Below are positions 6,680 to 15,254 of a stretch of 29,901 nucleotides of DNA, in pieces. Source of the stretch: GCA-2746795 sp964643965 (GTDB lineage: Bacteria > Chloroflexota > Anaerolineae > Promineifilales > Promineifilaceae); assembly GCA_964643965.1 (NCBI GenBank), contig CAZXVH010000063.1, forward strand, positions 1 to 29,901, given 5' to 3'. The translations under genes were made by a program, and so were the position numbers. Position 1 is the first letter of the stretch. Every line of letters begins with the position of its first letter. The notes beneath the pieces were generated by a model. It saw nothing but the letters and a program-made list of their open reading frames with translations, made no database searches and had not been told where the DNA came from.

Positions 6680-8077
6680 ATGGATCAAGAATATCGTCAA
6701 GAACTGCGCACAGATTCTACGCAAATCATTTACCCGCTAACTGCGATCCTTGTAGTATTTGGTTCTGTGGCCCTGGCCCTCTCCTATGGGTTTACAGAAG
6801 GTTTACATTTTGTGGCATATGCCACCTTAGGCCCTCTCGGCATTTATTTTGCCTGGCAGTTGACGAAAAAAGGCAAACAAGAATGGGGTGCGTGGCTGTT
6901 TACAATTGTGAACTTATTATTAGTATCAATTGTTTTTTCAGTCGAACATAGTCGAGGTGTTGTGGGCGTATATCCTTATATTTATGCGCTTTTCATTGTG
7001 ATCAGCAGTATGATTTTGCCACCAGCGACTGGATTTACCACCTGGTTTTTGTCTATTGTGTTTATGATAATTGGCTTTTCTTTGACGGGGACGCTAAATT
7101 TTTTATCTTTTACCGAGTTTTTCCCTCCCATTCTCATCAATTTTTTGATCGCCTTGGTGGCCTTTATAAGCGCCATTGAATGGCAAATTGCCGTGGAATC
7201 AACGAGCTACCTGCATTTACGGGTGCAGCAGCGGCGTGATGAGCTGTTCAGTATGCAAGAAGAGCTGCGCCTGACGAACGCCCGTTTGCAGTTTATGAAT
7301 CAACAACTCGATACTGCCCGCCAGGAAGCTGTCAACGAACGGGATATGCGTACCCGATTTATGAATAATGTGAGCCATGAACTGCGCACCCCCTTGAATT
7401 CTATCGTGAATTTCGCCCATATTTTATCACTGGGTGGACGTGGTCCAGTCACCGAGGATCAAAAGGATTATCTGGCGCGCATTGAGAAATCTGGTTGGCA
7501 TCTTTTGGATGTGTTGAACGATCTGCTGGATATGGCGCAGATAGAATCCGGGGAGTTTAAGCTGCATTTAGAACCGGTGCATCTCTATCATATCTGTGAA
7601 GAGGCTATGTCGACGACGCGCGGCTTGTTAATGGGCAAGACGGTGGAATTGTTGCGGGAGTACCCGGATGAATGGCCGATTATTCGCATAGACCAGATAC
7701 GTTTTAAGCAAGCATTGCTCAATTTATTGGGAAATGCTGCTAAATATACGGAAGAAGGTTACATCAAGTTAAGTGTGAAGCTGAATGGGAATGGCGATAC
7801 CGTTCTAATTGCCATTGAGGATACCGGCATTGGCATTCCGCTAGAATTCCACCAGGCGATTTTCATAGAGTTCCGCCAGGTAGATAAATCGGCCGCTCGC
7901 AAACGCATTGGCACGGGCTTGGGGCTGCCGATTACCAAACATCTGGTGGAGCGGCATGGCGGCTCTATTTTGGTGGATAGTGAATTGGGCAAAGGTAGTA
8001 CATTTACCATTGCCATGCCTGTTTATGCCCTGGAGACGGGAGAAACGGCCGTTGCCCTTCAATTAGATTCCGTCTGA
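6680..8077 (+). CDS. Membrane sensor histidine kinase
   Basis: A 465-aa inner-membrane kinase. Six hydrophobic segments fill residues 16-165 (about 16-36, 42-61, 70-89, 94-113, 118-136, 147-165) with only short loops, so the sensor is probably within the membrane rather than in a periplasmic domain. A helical linker (about 175-225) leads to the phosphoacceptor box NNVSHELRTPLNSIV with His233. The ATPase part has the N box NLLGNAAKYTEEG, the G1 box EDTGIGIP and the G2 box GTGLGLPITKHLVERHGG. Everything needed for autophosphorylation is present. Its partner is most likely the response regulator 77 bp downstream. A palindrome copy falls at the very 3' end (8044, Thr-Ala-Val), outside the folded domain. 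Confidence 0.93.
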   Translation: MDQEYRQELRTDSTQIIYPLTAILVVFGSVALALSYGFTEGLHFVAYATLGPLGIYFAWQLTKKGKQEWGAWLFTIVNLLLVSIVFSVEHSRGVVGVYPYIYALFIVISSMILPPATGFTTWFLSIVFMIIGFSLTGTLNFLSFTEFFPPILINFLIALVAFISAIEWQIAVESTSYLHLRVQQRRDELFSMQEELRLTNARLQFMNQQLDTARQEAVNERDMRTRFMNNVSHELRTPLNSIVNFAHILSLGGRGPVTEDQKDYLARIEKSGWHLLDVLNDLLDMAQIESGEFKLHLEPVHLYHICEEAMSTTRGLLMGKTVELLREYPDEWPIIRIDQIRFKQALLNLLGNAAKYTEEGYIKLSVKLNGNGDTVLIAIEDTGIGIPLEFHQAIFIEFRQVDKSAARKRIGTGLGLPITKHLVERHGGSILVDSELGKGSTFTIAMPVYALETGETAVALQLDSV

Positions 8078-8154
8078 CCCCTTATTGATGAAAACAACGA
8101 GTTTTGATACACTCCACCCACTAACCAACCCTATTTCACCCTGGACTTTATCTC

Positions 8155-8562
8155 ATGGTTTCTTTAGCAGACGCCCACATCATCGTAGTTGAAGACGATC
8201 CCAACGCCCTTTTAGTGGCCATGGACTTGCTGCGGCTGGGTGGCGCTGAACATTGTTATTCGCGCAAGTCAGCGGACGCCGCCCTGGATTTTGCCGGGAA
8301 ACTGCCTCAAGTCGATTTGTTCCTGGTAGACATTAATATGCCCAGTAAGAGCGGCTTTGAGCTACTTGAATCTGTCAGGATTCACCCCCATTTGCATTCG
8401 GCTAAAGTGATCGCCGTGACGGCCGGTACCTTTGTGGAAGATGTGCAAAAAGCACGGGATGCCGGCTTTGATGGTTTCATCAGCAAGCCGCTAAAAACAA
8501 CGGTTTTCCCCTCACAGGTGCAGCGTATTTTAGATGGCGAGGCCATTTGGGATTGGCGTTAA
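8155..8562 (+). CDS. Single-domain response regulator
   Basis: 135 aa form just one receiver domain. The acidic pocket is Glu13-Asp14-Asp15, the phospho-acceptor is Asp59 in FLVDINMP, Thr89 is in VTAGT and Lys111 is in FISKPL, so the site is complete. There is no DNA-binding or enzymatic output domain, so it acts by protein contact or as a phosphorelay shuttle. It lies 77 bp after the kinase gene on the same strand. The receiver resembles the DivK/CheY-like class often found behind hybrid-type kinases. Its downstream target is unknown. Confidence 0.92.
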   Translation: MVSLADAHIIVVEDDPNALLVAMDLLRLGGAEHCYSRKSADAALDFAGKLPQVDLFLVDINMPSKSGFELLESVRIHPHLHSAKVIAVTAGTFVEDVQKARDAGFDGFISKPLKTTVFPSQVQRILDGEAIWDWR

Positions 8563-8625
8563 GGGTAGCGCACCTGTCTGCCTGACGAGTCTGCTTTGTT
8601 GGCCGCCTGATCACCTGGAGTCTGC

Positions 8626-9066
8626 ATGAAACGGCCGTTCCTCTTTCAACGTAATTTAACCACCCCCCCGCCCAGCTTCCTGGCCTTGCTGGGCGTTTTT
8701 CTCTTTTTTGTCCTGGGTTGCTCTGTTCTCAATCGAGGCAGCGAACCGCCTCCCGCTGAAGGCGCAGCGTTGGTAGCCGGACAGCAAGCGAGCCTGGTGT
8801 GCAGCCAGTCATGCGCAGACCGGGGGCAGTGCGGCTATTTATTGAATAATAGCCAGCCCGTTATTTTAGCTTACTCGGAGGGGCCAGCGCTCGAGAATCC
8901 TCAAATGATTTTCCCGGCGGACACAGTCTTGCCCCTATTGGGCGTGAAGGATGTGCTGCTGCAAGTGGCGGCCACGAACGAGCAATTTACCCACCCTTTT
9001 TATTTTATACAACGATCCGATGGCGCTGCTGGCTGGATCGCCGGTTGGTGCGTCAATCTACAATAA
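8626..9066 (+). CDS. Lipoprotein with conserved Cys-rich motif, unknown function
   Basis: A 146-aa protein with basic N-terminus, hydrophobic core and a lipobox FVLGC, with the lipidated Cys at residue 32. The mature part begins with a flexible Pro-rich segment, then LVCSQSCADRGQCGYLL, which could form disulfides, and a compact beta-looking domain ending GWIAGWCVNLQ. This last block resembles an SH3-like fold but I cannot assign it. The gene follows the response regulator by 63 bp and precedes xdhC by only 6 bp, so it may be co-transcribed with either. Its start codon region carries a palindrome copy (8630) read as Arg-Pro. Confidence 0.8.
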   Translation: MKRPFLFQRNLTTPPPSFLALLGVFLFFVLGCSVLNRGSEPPPAEGAALVAGQQASLVCSQSCADRGQCGYLLNNSQPVILAYSEGPALENPQMIFPADTVLPLLGVKDVLLQVAATNEQFTHPFYFIQRSDGAAGWIAGWCVNLQ

Positions 9067-9072
9067 CAACTT

Positions 9073-9888
9073 ATGAGCAATGATAAAAATCCCCACATCC
9101 TAAATGCCCTGCAAGCGGCTCAAGCAGCGGGCGAAACGGTGGTATTAGCCACCATTGTCAAGGCGCGCGGCTCCGTACCGCGCCACGCTGGCGCTAAAAT
9201 GATTGTCTATGAAAACGGCCGTTCCCTGGGCACAATCGGCGGGGGAGAATTAGAAGCCCGCGTACGTGACGTGGCCCAACAAGTGCTGCAAGATGGCCGG
9301 CCGCAAACTGTGCCCTACAGCCTGGTAGACGCGGCGCGCGGCGACCCCGGCGTCTGCGGCGGCGAAGTCGAAGTGTATTTAGAACGTTACCAGCCGCCGA
9401 CCACCCTCTTGATTTTTGGCTGCGGCCACGTGGGGCAGGCGGTCGCCGGTTTAGCCAAATGGCTGGGCTACCGCGTCATTGTAGCCGACGACCGGGCAGA
9501 ACTGGCCGCGCCCGACGTGATTCCCGAAGCAGATACCCATATTGCTGGTGACATTGCCGATGTTTTAGCGGCCGTTACCATTACCCGCAGCACCTACATT
9601 GTCGTCGTCACGCGCAATGTGATGGTAGACCGCGCCATCTTGCCCAAATTGGCGCCTACGCCTGCGCCCTACATTGGCGTTATGGGCAGCCGCCGCCGGT
9701 GGGCCGAGACCACCCGTCTGCTCCTGGAAGATGGCCTGCCCGAAACTGATCTGAGCCGCTTCCATTCCCCCATCGGCCTGGAACTCAACGCCGAAGATCC
9801 GCCCGAAATTGCCGTGAGCATTATGGCAGAGATCATTATGCGGCGGCGGCAGGGAACGGGGGAACGCCTGAGCAAGGAAATTACTTGA
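9073..9888 (+). CDS. XdhC/CoxI family molybdenum-hydroxylase maturation factor
   Basis: 271 aa. XdhC proteins bind molybdenum cofactor, help sulfurate it and insert it into xanthine-dehydrogenase-type enzymes. The N-terminal domain has ARGSVPRHAGAKM (about 31-43), GTIGGGELEARV and VCGGEVEVYLE. The C-terminal Rossmann domain has LLIFGCGHVGQAVAGLAKWLGY (from about residue 113), VADDRAEL and YIGVMGSRRRW. The gene is 6 bp downstream of the lipoprotein gene and 31 bp before the FAD/FeS subunit. Context (oxidoreductase subunits next door) supports a role in maturing that enzyme. A palindrome copy at 9214 is read Asn-Gly-Arg. Confidence 0.92.
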   Translation: MSNDKNPHILNALQAAQAAGETVVLATIVKARGSVPRHAGAKMIVYENGRSLGTIGGGELEARVRDVAQQVLQDGRPQTVPYSLVDAARGDPGVCGGEVEVYLERYQPPTTLLIFGCGHVGQAVAGLAKWLGYRVIVADDRAELAAPDVIPEADTHIAGDIADVLAAVTITRSTYIVVVTRNVMVDRAILPKLAPTPAPYIGVMGSRRRWAETTRLLLEDGLPETDLSRFHSPIGLELNAEDPPEIAVSIMAEIIMRRRQGTGERLSKEIT

Positions 9889-9913
9889 CACTTCACCCAC
9901 TAAAATGAATACT
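9885..9913 (+). promoter_or_regulatory. Candidate promoter for the hydroxylase subunits, possibly leaderless
   Basis: A perfect -35 TTGACA (9885-9890) overlaps the xdhC stop. With a 17-bp spacer, AATACT (9908-9913) matches four of six bases of the -10 consensus. The predicted first base is about 9920, the A of the ATG itself, and no Shine-Dalgarno precedes that ATG. A leaderless transcript would fit, but the weak -10 makes this tentative. Confidence 0.4.
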
Positions 9914-9919
9914 TGAACT

Positions 9920-11353
9920 ATGAACCAACCACATCAAATTTCACGATACGAAACTCCGACAACGATTGACGAAACCTTGACATTATTGGCGCAAAACGGC
10001 CGTTTTGCTCGCATCATCGCCGGTGGCACAGACCTGCTCCTGGAAATGGAGCGCGGTCAACGCCACAACTGCCACATGCTCATCGACATTACCCGCATCC
10101 CGGACCTCAACCAGATCACCCAGGACGAAAGGGGGCGCATCCACCTGGGACCGCTGGTGACACACAACCAGGTGGTGGCTTCGCCGCTCCTGGTAGCGCA
10201 GGCGCTGCCTTTGGCCCAGGCGTGTTGGGAAGTGGCCTCGCCGCAGCTGCGCAACCGGGCCACCGTCGCCGGCAACCTCATCACCGGCAGCCCGGCCAAC
10301 GACACCATCTCCCCCTTGTGGGCGTTGGACGCGCAGGTGACATTGGCCGCTAAAAGTGGACAACGTACCCTGCCGCTCAACCAGTTTTACAACGGCGTAC
10401 GCCAAACGGTGATGCGCCCGGACGAAATGATGATCGACATCAGCTTTGATCCCTTGCCTGCTTCTGCTCGCGGCGTCTTTGTCAAGCTGGGCTTGCGCCG
10501 GGCGCAGGCCATCTCTGTTGTCCACCTGGCGCTCATTCTCGATTTTGAGGCGGATGGGCAAACGATAAAACGGGCGGTGATCACGCAAGGCAGCGTCGCT
10601 CCCACCATTATTCCTTCTCCTGAAGCGGAAGCATACCTGGTGGGTAAACAGTTGACGGAAGCGGTCATGGCCGAAGCGGCGCGACTGGCTGCCGCCGCCG
10701 CCACGCCCATTGATGATGTGCGCAGCCCGGCCGTCTATCGAGCGGAGATGGTGCGCGTGTTGAGCCAACGCGCCCTGACCACGCTGCGTGAAGGGGTTGA
10801 ACGGGCCAATTGGCCGTCTGCACCGGTGATGCTCTGGGGCGAAACGGGGGGCGTTTTCCCCACCGGCGCCGCCTTTGCCGCCAGCCACAAGCCTGATTCA
10901 ATGATTGAAGCGACGGTGAATGGGAAAAAGATAACGGCCGTTGGCGGTATCCACAAAACACTCCTGCACTGGCTGCGAGATGAAGGATTGCTCACCGGCA
11001 GCAAAGAAGGCTGCGCGGAAGGGGAATGCGGCGCTTGCACCGTTTTCCTGGATGGCATGGCCGTTATGTCTTGCCTGGTTCCTGCGCCTCGCGCCCATCA
11101 AGCCGAGATCATCACCATTGAAGGGTTGACCGATAACGGAGCGCTCACTCCTTTGCAGCAGACCTTTATCGAGACGGGCGCGGTGCAGTGCGGCTACTGC
11201 ATTCCTGGTTTTATCATGTCGGGCACAAAACTTTTAGAAGAGAAAGCGTCGCCAGAACTGGCTGATATTCAACAGGCGTTTGCCGGTAACTTATGTCGCT
11301 GTACCGGCTATTACAAAATCATTGAAGCCGTAGAAAAGGCAGCCGCTTCTTGA
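9920..11353 (+). CDS. Fused FAD-binding and 2Fe-2S subunit of a xanthine-dehydrogenase-type molybdenum hydroxylase
   Basis: 477 aa in two parts. Residues 1 to about 285 are a CoxM/XdhB-like FAD domain (IIAGGTDLLLEMERG near residue 34; NRATVAGNLITGSPANDT near residue 112). A linker of about 35 residues leads to a CoxS-like iron-sulfur domain, about 323-477. Plant-type 2Fe-2S ligands are Cys365, Cys370, Cys373 and Cys385. The second cluster is held by Cys424, Cys427, Cys459 and Cys461. Electrons from the molybdenum subunit (11848) would pass through the clusters to FAD. The order FAD then Fe-S is the reverse of classic XdhA chains and corresponds to joining of two separate genes. Both cluster sets are complete, so the fusion should be functional. 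Two palindrome copies (9995, 10933) lie in it. Confidence 0.93.
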   Translation: MNQPHQISRYETPTTIDETLTLLAQNGRFARIIAGGTDLLLEMERGQRHNCHMLIDITRIPDLNQITQDERGRIHLGPLVTHNQVVASPLLVAQALPLAQACWEVASPQLRNRATVAGNLITGSPANDTISPLWALDAQVTLAAKSGQRTLPLNQFYNGVRQTVMRPDEMMIDISFDPLPASARGVFVKLGLRRAQAISVVHLALILDFEADGQTIKRAVITQGSVAPTIIPSPEAEAYLVGKQLTEAVMAEAARLAAAAATPIDDVRSPAVYRAEMVRVLSQRALTTLREGVERANWPSAPVMLWGETGGVFPTGAAFAASHKPDSMIEATVNGKKITAVGGIHKTLLHWLRDEGLLTGSKEGCAEGECGACTVFLDGMAVMSCLVPAPRAHQAEIITIEGLTDNGALTPLQQTFIETGAVQCGYCIPGFIMSGTKLLEEKASPELADIQQAFAGNLCRCTGYYKIIEAVEKAAAS

Positions 11354-11407
11354 GACAGAGATTAAATTATTTGGTCGCCATGCTTAAACAAACAGTGGAG
11401 CGATAAC

Positions 11408-11764
11408 ATGAGACTGGAAAAGAAAAGAGACGAAGAAATGGCCGCCCGGAAGGGCATGACCGGCAGAACGATTGTAGGCTTTATCTGGTTGGTCATCTCG
11501 GCCGTATTAGCCTACTTTTTGGTAACTTACCTCATCGAAGCAAAATATATCAGCGTTCGCATGTTTTATGAGGCGGGCATTCCCCGTTTTGTGCCTGGCT
11601 GGGTATTTATCGCTGGTATCACCATTTTCATCGTTTTGTTGATGCAGTTTTTCTTGATCATGGGGTTTATGATCGCCAGCCCGGAAGGGCGACGGCGCAC
11701 CGGGGAGCCATCGCTTCATTCCCACACCAAAGAGCCATTTGATGATCATGGTGGTAGAGGGTGA
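11408..11764 (+). CDS. Small membrane protein with two transmembrane helices
   Basis: 118 aa, family not recognised. A basic N-terminus (RLEKKRDEEMAARKG) precedes helix 1 (about 21-43, TIVGFIWLVISAVLAYFLV). A short loop follows, then helix 2 (about 63-90, GWVFIAGITIFIVLLMQFFL), and a polar tail. It is embedded in the hydroxylase gene set, 54 bp after the FAD/FeS gene, so it could anchor the enzyme or be a passenger. Its stop TGA (11762-11764) lies within the first unit of a heptamer repeat array, so the array may have reshaped the C-terminus. Confidence 0.7.
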   Translation: MRLEKKRDEEMAARKGMTGRTIVGFIWLVISAVLAYFLVTYLIEAKYISVRMFYEAGIPRFVPGWVFIAGITIFIVLLMQFFLIMGFMIASPEGRRRTGEPSLHSHTKEPFDDHGGRG

Positions 11765-11809
11765 ACAGTATTCAGTTTACGGTGAACAGTTTACAGTGAA
11801 CAGTTTTTA
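11761..11809 (+). repeat. Heptamer tandem array (GTGAACA family), 7 units
   Basis: The sequence divides exactly into seven 7-mers: GTGAACA, GTATTCA, GTTTACG, GTGAACA, GTTTACA, GTGAACA, GTTTTTA. The first unit supplies the stop codon of the preceding gene. The array lies in the leader of the molybdopterin-subunit gene. Confidence 0.8.
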
Positions 11810-11847
11810 GGGGCCGATGGTCGGTGAATGGTATCAGGGAAGGTTGA

Positions 11848-14097
11848 GTGAAAATGAAGGATAAAACGTCTATTCCGCGGGTGGATGCGCAAAGTAAAGT
11901 AATGGGGGCCGCTCATTATCCTGGGGATATTACGCCAGAAAATTTGCTGCATGGCAAGGTTTTGTTTAGCGGTCAGCCCCATGCCCGCATGGTGGCGATG
12001 GATGTGAGCGCGGCCGAGGCTGTGCCTGGTGTGGTCGCTGTTTTTACGGCGAAGGATGTGCCGGTGAATGAATATGGCTTGATTATGCCTGATCAGCCGG
12101 TGCTGGTTGGATTGGGCAGCGATAAGCTATTTAGCGACATTAGCCTATGGGAAGGCGATCATGTGGCGGTGGTAGTGGCGGAAACGGCCGAAGCGGCCGC
12201 CGCTGCCTGCGCTAAAATTCGGATCGAATGGGAACAACTGCCTATTATCACCGATATGTTTGAGGCGATGAAGGATGAAGTTATCCTCAATCGCGCCGAT
12301 AACACCAATATTCTCAAAAAGTACCAGATTCGCAAAGGGGATATGGCAGCGGGTTGGGCAGAGGCAGACGTGATTTTGGAGGGCGAGTACCGGCTGCCTT
12401 ACCAGGAACATGCCTATCTACAGCCGGAAGCGGGCGTGAGTTATATGGATGAAGCCGGCCGTATCACCATCGAAATTGCCGGTCAATGGACGGTGGAAGA
12501 TCAAGAGCAGGTGGCCCACGCCTTAAACGTACCGCAGGAAAAGGTACGCATCATCTATCCGGCGATTGGGGGGGCGTTTGGCGGCCGGGAAGATATGTCG
12601 TTGCAGATCGTGTTGGGCCTGGCCGCCATGCGGTTGCATGAACGGGGCATTGCCCGGCCGGTACGTATGATTTGGTCCCGCGAAGAATCGATTCGCGGCC
12701 ACCACAAGCGCCACGAGGCAGTGGTGAAAACAAAATGGGGGGCGACGAATGAAGGGAAGATAACGGCCGTTTCCGCCGAACTGTTCATGAACAGCGGGGC
12801 CTATGCCTATACCAGCACCAAAGTCTTGGGCAACTTCCACATGATGGTCACCGGACCGTATGAAATTCCCAATGCCCACATCGACAGCTACGCCATCACC
12901 ACCAATAATGTGCCGGGCGGCGCGTTCCGGGGTTTTGGCGGGCCGCAAGGCGCCTTCGTCGCTGAAAACCAGATGAACAAGCTGGCTGAACTGTTGGGCA
13001 TCGATCCCGTGGAAATACGGCTGGAGAATGTCCTGAAAGAAGGCAGTCTGCTCACGGTGCAGACGCCGCTGCCCCCAGGCGTCAGTTTGACCGAGGTGAT
13101 TGAAACGTGTGCGGCGCGGGTCGGTTGGGGTAGTGAACAGTGGACAGTGAACAATGAACAGTGGACAGTGAACAGTGGCCAGTTTTCCAGTGTTCACTCT
13201 TTACTCTCTAATCCGCACTCTCTCAAAAGGGGGCGGGGTTTTGCTTGTTCCTTCAAAAATGTGGGTTTTTCTTTTGGCGCGCCGGAGAAGTGTGACGCCA
13301 TTGTTGAGTTGCATGGCAAAGCGGAAATCGAGAAGGTGATTTTGCGGCATGGGGCGGCGGAAGTGGGACAAGGTTCGCACACCGTGCTCAAACAGATGGC
13401 AGCAACGGCCGTTGGCGTGGACGTATCCCTCGTTGAAATTGACATGTCCGACACGGCCAGCAGCGGTAACTCTGGCTCCGTCTCTGCTTCACGCATGACC
13501 TTTATGGCCGGCAACTCTATCCGCCAGGCGGCCGAGAAGGCGCTGGAAAAATGGGTGAATGAAGAACGCCCGGCCATCGCCAATGAAACCTATTTCCCGC
13601 CAGCCACCGAACCATATGATCCAGAAACGGGCGTTTGTATGCCCAATTTCTCTTATGGTTATGTGGCTGAAGCCGTGGAACTAACCGTTGATGTAGAGAC
13701 GGGTCACATCCGCATCGACCGGGTGGTATGCGCCAATGATGTGGGCAAGGCCATCAATCCCATGCTGGTGGAAGGGCAAATTGAAGGGGCGGTGGTGCAG
13801 GCGCATGGTTATGCTTTGATGGAAAATTTGCAGTTGAAAGATGGCCGTATTCTCAATCCATACCTGAGCCAATACCTGATCCCCGGCATTCGCGACATTC
13901 CAGCAAAGGTAGAATCGATCATTATGGAAGTGCCAGACCCCATTGGCCCCTGGGGCGCCCGCGGCATGGCGGAAATGCCCTTCCTGCCCCTGGCGCCGGC
14001 CATCGTGGCGGCGCTGCATGACGCCACTGGCGTCTGGTTTGATGAAATTCCGCTTCTGCCTTACAAAGTGGTGGCAAAGCTGAGAGAACACAATTAA
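11848..14097 (+). CDS. Molybdopterin-binding large subunit of a xanthine-dehydrogenase-type hydroxylase
   Basis: 749 aa. The small N-terminal aldehyde-oxidase a/b hammerhead domain (about 15-130) and the large cofactor domain are both present. Cofactor contacts are GGAFGGRED near residue 240, GGAFRGFGGPQGA near residue 353 and GAAEVGQGSHT near residue 507. The catalytic base is Glu709 in GARGMAEMPFLP. It would hydroxylate a purine, aldehyde or N-heterocycle. The substrate is not shown. The start is GTG 11848 or ATG 11854; GGGAAGG at 11837-11843 fits the ATG better (10 nt against 4 nt). Residues about 429-461 are encoded by an inserted heptamer array and look foreign. Partners are the FAD/FeS gene upstream and the yqeB, yqeC-mocA genes downstream. 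Confidence 0.93.
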   Translation: MKMKDKTSIPRVDAQSKVMGAAHYPGDITPENLLHGKVLFSGQPHARMVAMDVSAAEAVPGVVAVFTAKDVPVNEYGLIMPDQPVLVGLGSDKLFSDISLWEGDHVAVVVAETAEAAAAACAKIRIEWEQLPIITDMFEAMKDEVILNRADNTNILKKYQIRKGDMAAGWAEADVILEGEYRLPYQEHAYLQPEAGVSYMDEAGRITIEIAGQWTVEDQEQVAHALNVPQEKVRIIYPAIGGAFGGREDMSLQIVLGLAAMRLHERGIARPVRMIWSREESIRGHHKRHEAVVKTKWGATNEGKITAVSAELFMNSGAYAYTSTKVLGNFHMMVTGPYEIPNAHIDSYAITTNNVPGGAFRGFGGPQGAFVAENQMNKLAELLGIDPVEIRLENVLKEGSLLTVQTPLPPGVSLTEVIETCAARVGWGSEQWTVNNEQWTVNSGQFSSVHSLLSNPHSLKRGRGFACSFKNVGFSFGAPEKCDAIVELHGKAEIEKVILRHGAAEVGQGSHTVLKQMAATAVGVDVSLVEIDMSDTASSGNSGSVSASRMTFMAGNSIRQAAEKALEKWVNEERPAIANETYFPPATEPYDPETGVCMPNFSYGYVAEAVELTVDVETGHIRIDRVVCANDVGKAINPMLVEGQIEGAVVQAHGYALMENLQLKDGRILNPYLSQYLIPGIRDIPAKVESIIMEVPDPIGPWGARGMAEMPFLPLAPAIVAALHDATGVWFDEIPLLPYKVVAKLREHN
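13132..13220 (+). repeat. Heptamer arrays inserted in frame inside the molybdopterin-subunit gene
   Basis: Eight 7-mers run from 13132 to 13187 (AGTGAAC, AGTGGAC, AGTGAAC, AATGAAC, AGTGGAC, AGTGAAC, AGTGGCC, AGTTTTC). After a 5-bp joint, four more of opposite sense follow (13193-13220: TTCACTC, TTTACTC, TCTAATC, CGCACTC). They are translated as a Gln/Asn/Ser-rich segment with the repeat EQWTVN. The segment sits between ARVGW and RGRGFACSF, where homologues normally have a short surface loop. Confidence 0.8.
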
Positions 14098-14131
14098 GCG
14101 ACCCATAAAAAGCGTCAGAGCGGACGTACAA

Positions 14132-14170
14132 AAAAGCCTTGAGATTTTACCATTCTCAAGGCTTTTATTG
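14132..14170. terminator. Bidirectional terminator between convergent genes
   Basis: A 13-bp perfect stem AAAAGCCTTGAGA (14132-14144) / TCTCAAGGCTTTT (14154-14166) has a 9-nt loop and T-rich flanks on both strands. It serves the hydroxylase gene on the plus strand and the methyltransferase gene on the minus strand. Confidence 0.85.
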
Positions 14171-14281
14171 TGAGACCTATCAGGTTTGGCACAGTTAGAC
14201 AGCTATCTCTCCAGTCAACTTGACGGGCTTAGCTGAATAGTTACTCCCTTATTTTTGCGACAGACCACTTATTTTGTCTGA

Positions 14282-15196
14282 TCAATCTGGTTTTCGGCCG
14301 ATATAGACGATGTTGACAGTGAGCAGTTCGTCCTCATCGTAATCGGCTAACTCTTTACGCAGCTCCCCCTTGAGATGTGGGCCGAATACTTCTGGATGCT
14401 CATATTGTTCAAGAATTTCGGTATGACCTGGCGCTCTTTCAGAGAACACTTCTCGGTATTGTGCTAACCGCCACTTGTTTAAATAGGAACTTGTGACAAC
14501 CAAATCTTGGGTAGAAGGGCGTAAATGCGCCCATAATGGTAACGCTTCTCCATGGCCAGTAAACGCTCGAATATCGTGATGTCCATTATTGCAGGTATAA
14601 AGATGCAAACTAATATAGAAAATCCCGCCTGGGCGTAATGCACTTAATATATTATCTACGGCCGCTCCCGGGTCTGGCAGATGTTCAAAAACTGCCCAAC
14701 TCATAACCACATCGAAGGCGTTTTCTTTGGGGACTTCCTTACAAATATCCCCGTAAAGATTGTCAGGAGCAGTCAACTTGTCTGCTCCAATGATAGTGGC
14801 CCATGAATTTCTCTCTTTTCGGCCGATAATGAGTTCGCGGCCCAATGATTTTATGACACGGCCGACGCCATTGTTGTTGAGCATTTGTCTATAAGTGGAT
14901 AAATCAAAGCCTTGAGCGATGACATCTGTATCAAGGGCTGTAACCCGGTTTTTTAGACCAAAATAATATGCTCGCGTCATACCTTGGCCTGGACCGATTT
15001 CAAGGATATCCAGATTTTCAATGGGGTGACCATAGACAGCTTTCATTCGCTGCTCTACTTCACAAATCGATTCAAGTAAGCTTGCCATACCTTCTTCTGA
15101 GTCGCCCCGTGTTTGCAAAGCGTGACGTAATTGATGATAAGAGCGTTTTAAACCAAATGAAGCGTAACTTGTTTCAAACCCCGATGATTGTGTCAT
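14282..15196 (-). CDS. Class I SAM-dependent methyltransferase
   Basis: About 305 aa. The SAM-binding motif I is LDILEIGPGQGMT. The later motif region is FDVVMSWAVFEHLPDPG and the post-motif strand LSALRPGGIFYISLH, typical of the Methyltransf_11/23 type. The C-terminal third (WRLAQYREVFSERAPGHTEIL) is not specific. The start is taken at 15196 because GGAGG lies about 5 nt upstream. An in-frame start at 15223 would place that ribosome site inside the gene. The gene lies between the hydroxylase subunits and their maturation genes but on the opposite strand, and it lacks any palindrome copy, so it may be a later insertion. The substrate is unknown. Confidence 0.85.
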   Translation of the reverse strand: MTQSSGFETSYASFGLKRSYHQLRHALQTRGDSEEGMASLLESICEVEQRMKAVYGHPIENLDILEIGPGQGMTRAYYFGLKNRVTALDTDVIAQGFDLSTYRQMLNNNGVGRVIKSLGRELIIGRKERNSWATIIGADKLTAPDNLYGDICKEVPKENAFDVVMSWAVFEHLPDPGAAVDNILSALRPGGIFYISLHLYTCNNGHHDIRAFTGHGEALPLWAHLRPSTQDLVVTSSYLNKWRLAQYREVFSERAPGHTEILEQYEHPEVFGPHLKGELRKELADYDEDELLTVNIVYIGRKPD

Positions 15197-15224
15197 AACA
15201 TCCTCCTGCTCTATCTCAAGCACA

Positions 15225-15254
15225 TTTGTACCGTTATCAGTGTTTATCGTTCAA
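15225..15254 (-). promoter_or_regulatory. Possible promoter of the methyltransferase gene
   Basis: On the minus strand TTGAAC (15254-15249) and TACAAA (15230-15225) are 18 bp apart, about 30 bp before the start codon. The -10 is weak. The rest of the divergent gap up to 15388 shows no clear site. Confidence 0.3.

Noticed and set aside
6492..6740. Short plus-strand frame before the histidine kinase
   Set aside because: It runs through the small inverted-repeat element, the terminator and the -10 box, and has no family features.
9983..10888. Long open frame opposite the FAD/FeS gene
   Set aside because: It is a composition shadow of the GC-rich gene with both flavin and Fe-S motifs on the plus strand.
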